Below are positions 61,601 through 64,000 of a stretch of DNA of 64,000 nt, in pieces. Numbering within the stretch: position 1 is the stretch's first letter; every line of letters begins with the position of its first letter. The position numbers were made by a program, and so were the translations under genes. The notes beneath the pieces were generated by a model. That model was given only the letters and a program-made list of their open reading frames with translations. It was not told where the DNA came from and ran no database searches. Source of the stretch: Coffea arabica (Eukaryota > Streptophyta > Magnoliopsida > Gentianales > Rubiaceae); the NCBI RefSeq assembly GCF_036785885.1, contig NC_092317.1, positions 2,668,501 to 2,732,500 on the forward strand, in the 5' to 3' direction.

Positions 61601-62599
61601 CTTGTAGTAACAATAATGTGAATGTCTCTTTTCTGCATGCGTCCTCCTAGTGAAATTGTCCTTGTGAAAGAGATGCAATTATAATTTAGTCTGTTCACAG
61701 TTTTAACTTGAAGGTGGTCTCATGTTTATCTTAAAATTTGACCTTGTGTAAATGTATGCAGGGACTTGGAGAAACTTTTGGAAGAGTAACTGTTGAAGCA
61801 ATGGCATTTGGTCTTCCGGTATGAACACAGAATTTTTCTTTCCGTGCCTCCATTGAATTGCTATTTTCACTCTTCGAGTACTTGGATGTTTGAAACACTG
61901 CAGTCAAGCGCACAATTATAGAAATGGAACGAAATGATGATCGATTATACATGCTTCTAGTTTCTTACTTATGCAATCAAATCTTACCTGCCAATGGAAT
62001 ATGTGTGAGTTTTCTCAGGTTGGGATTTCGATTGAAACATGTTATATGGTAATGTCAAATGCGTTGGCAAGTAGATATGAACATAAGCAATTAAAAATAT
62101 TTAGCACATAGAAAGACCATTTGCATGGCTGTGACTTATTTATTGGCTTTAAAGCAAGTAACCTTTCTATCCCTGCTTCCTTGGGGATCAAGGGGGTGAT
62201 AGTTAAGTATAAGAAACCTTTTATCAGGAACAAATCGCTGGGCATCCTTTGAAAGTGACTAGGAGAATTAAAGAAAGAATCAAGAAAATGTTCATGCCGG
62301 TGAAAATGAATTTGACAATTACTTTCAAGTACTGACTTCATCTTGTGTTACAGGTGCTGGGCACTGATTCTGGAGGCACAAAGGAGCTTGTTGAACACAA
62401 CGTAACTGGTCTTCTCCATCCTTTGGGGCGTCCAGGGGCTCAAGTTCTCGCCAAAGATATTCAGTACTTGCTTGAGAATCCATCGGCAAGAAAGCAAATG
62501 GGAACAGAAGGAAGAAAGAAAGTGGAAAAAATGTACTTGAAGAAACACCTGTTCAAGAAATTTGGAGAGGTCCTCTACAGCTGCATGAGGATAAAATAG
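58679..62599 (+). CDS. GT4-type membrane glycosyltransferase, complete, 4 exons, 710 aa
   Basis: Exons 58679-59648, 60224-61083, 61762-61818 and 62354-62599 (2133 nt, in frame). A serine/arginine-rich cytosolic tail precedes one transmembrane helix (IVLWLLLITLWTYGGFYI, about residues 55-72), giving the type II topology of a Golgi enzyme. A lysine/arginine-rich stem follows (KKSRKRSRRGSRNKS), then the catalytic part (IFHELSMTGAPLAMMELATE near 246-265; WWIMENRREYFDRAKL). The GT4 C-terminal site is in exons 3 and 4: GLGETFGRVTVEAMAFGLP holds the E-x7-E pair (about E614 and E622) followed by GTDSGGTKELVEHNVTG. It is related to Arabidopsis At3g15940 and At1g52420 (recalled). Sugar donor and acceptor are unknown to me. 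The earlier acceptor at 60191 was rejected because it gives an immediate stop. Confidence 0.92.
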
Positions 62600-63429
62600 C
62601 ACACGCTAGAGTTTATCTTCATTTTTTTGACCATTAGGCATATAGAATCTTACACAGGAAATCTGTAGCCCCACAAACGATTTATTGTAATGATTGTATT
62701 ATCATCCATTCCTGCGAGGTGCTTTTGGGATCAATTCAAAAACGGATTGACGAGTAAATCAAGCCATTCAAGTGATGTTATATGGTTAATGCCATGAGAT
62801 AAATCTTTACCTCCAAATGGCACATGGAAAAACCATCGAAGTGTATTTACTCACTTTCCATTTTTATCTCTCATTTGAGGTGTCTTTTCAGTAGATTTTG
62901 GTTTCAAATGATCCAAAGGAAAATTTGCATCATCTCCAGAGGATTAGAGGAAGGTTTGCAGCAGGTATCTTAGCGGCTACATGATGCAATTTGGCTACCC
63001 GCTGCTCGGGGCTGCCTATTCAGCTTATCTGAGGCTTCAAAGTTCAAACATCTAGAGAATACGATTAATGCCTGATCTTGGAGAGAACCATCAAATATGC
63101 ACAACTTTTTGTTCTTAGGGAAGACTTAAGGTGCTGTACTAAACAAAACTTGGGTGCTAGTAGAAACAAAAATCTCTTTATAGCATATATACAGTCATCT
63201 CTTCTGCAAGCAACACTAATCATCACTAGCAAATGCTCACATTCGGACTCGACAAATTTCCTCTTCATCAACAGCGCGTAACTTCTTTTGTTCACCGTGT
63301 AACTTTTTTTCCACAGGTTGTATTTTCACAACAGATAGTGGTGGGCTCCACACTTGGCGCGGAAATCGAGTTATCACTTGTTATCTGAGCCGCACATTTT
63401 TTTGAGGTCCAATCTGGACCATGAACCGT
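62600..63429. other. Intergenic between two convergent genes
   Basis: Convergent 3' flanks of the glycosyltransferase (plus) and Kelch gene (minus). No further gene recognised. Confidence 0.5.
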
Positions 63430-63461
63430 GCAGGGACGGTCATACTGATGACCGTCCCTGC
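63430..63461. repeat. Perfect 14-bp hairpin just past the Kelch gene stop
   Basis: GCAGGGACGGTCAT and ATGACCGTCCCTGC pair perfectly around a 4-nt loop ACTG. It lies 10 nt downstream of the minus-strand stop at 63472-63474, so it would be in the 3' UTR of that mRNA. Confidence 0.85.
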
Positions 63462-63471
63462 CCCAAATCCC

Positions 63472-64000
63472 TCACATTTGTAGACAGCAGCCTGACTGGA
63501 CATGGCCAGAGAAACCGTCTCGTGTCTCAACCTTTGTCCACTTGTAACTCTTCAAGTCCAACATGTAAATCTTGTGGGGCTCACTGAATCTAGGAGAGCC
63601 TATCAAAAGTAGATTCCCCTGCCACGCTGTCACATACGATACGTTCCTTATGTCAGCCGGAAGCTGAGTCACAGCTTGCCATTTGGAATTCTGAAGAATT
63701 GCCACGTCAGCATCTCGACACATAAGCAATCTCCCATCTCCGGCGCCACCAACACAGGTCCGGGGACACGTGGCAATATCCAAGAAGTCATTTTGGACTG
63801 GATCCCATTGCCAAGTAGAAAGATCAAACGATTCTGCACTTGTTGTGAATCTACCTTGCATGTTTGTATGGTAGCCACCAATGACATGGAACTTGCCACC
63901 TTGGAAAGCTCCCTTTGACTCATCACGTTCCATTGCCATGTCAGGCAATTGTACCCACTTATCCTTTGCCACGTCATACGCTAGAGCTGAGCTCAATGCA
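63472..64000 (-). CDS. Kelch-repeat F-box protein, C-terminal part (KMD-like)
   Basis: The frame is open from the window edge to TGA 63474-63472, giving about 175 C-terminal residues. Kelch repeat signatures: SALAYDVAKDKWVQLPDM, then GGKFHVIGGYHTNMQGRF, SAESFDLSTWQWDP and LLLIGSPRFSEPHKIY. The end, GHVQSGCCLQM, matches the conserved GHVQ-x-GC tail of the KISS ME DEADLY group (At1g80440/At1g15670 type), which are SCF substrate receptors that trigger degradation of type-B ARRs and PAL in Arabidopsis. The F-box itself lies outside the window, so this rests on the kelch half. The leftmost residues read ALSSALAYDV; the in-frame TTG there is not a start. Confidence 0.88.
   Translation of the reverse strand, partial: ALSSALAYDVAKDKWVQLPDMAMERDESKGAFQGGKFHVIGGYHTNMQGRFTTSAESFDLSTWQWDPVQNDFLDIATCPRTCVGGAGDGRLLMCRDADVAILQNSKWQAVTQLPADIRNVSYVTAWQGNLLLIGSPRFSEPHKIYMLDLKSYKWTKVETRDGFSGHVQSGCCLQM

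Overview
The window is plant nuclear DNA, from a eudicot judging by gene content and intron style. It is AT-rich, has GT-AG introns throughout, CT-rich leaders, SINEs, MITEs, Helitrons and Mutator-like elements. The exact species cannot be read from the sequence; an asterid of the coffee type is only a guess. Seven host protein genes are visible. Two of them run off the window edges.

Layout: (1) 1-800, first coding exon of a group 3 sulfate/phosphate transporter (SULTR3;4/SPDT type, minus strand). (2) 0.8-12.3 kb, a gene-free repeat zone with SINEs, two short Helitrons, MITEs and two inverted copies of one GGGCCTGTTTGG-ended transposon family with very different cores. (3) 12.8-23.4 kb, a complete 24-exon beta'-COP gene of the COPI coat (plus, 922 aa) whose first coding exon is only the ATG. 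(4) 28.9-30.2 kb, a NUP50-type nucleoporin with FG motifs and a RanBP1-like domain (plus, 429 aa, coding part in one exon). (5) 31-42.5 kb, repeats: a Helitron 3' end, gene remnants, a duplicated segment into one copy of which two MULE-type elements inserted with 9-bp target duplications, a small secreted thionin-like gene (minus) and a SINE cluster. (6) 43.1-49.4 kb, a complete 9-exon Barentsz/MLN51 (CASC3) gene (plus, 721 aa), an exon junction complex factor. (7) 51.4-56.9 kb, a 5.5-kb Mutator-like element with about 255-bp terminal inverted repeats, a decayed mudrA transposase (minus) and an open GRF zinc-finger gene (plus). (8) 58.7-62.6 kb, a complete 4-exon GT4-type membrane glycosyltransferase (plus, 710 aa). 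(9) 63.5-64 kb, the 3' end of a Kelch F-box (KMD-like) gene (minus).

The genes do not form a pathway; they are neighbours by descent. From memory, the order SULTR3;4 / beta'-COP / NUP50 / GT4 matches an Arabidopsis chromosome 3 block (At3g15990, At3g15980, At3g15970, At3g15940), with a partial paralogous block on chromosome 1. The block therefore looks like old conserved microsynteny, expanded here by transposons. All splice models were assembled by hand from frame continuity, splice consensus and family conservation.
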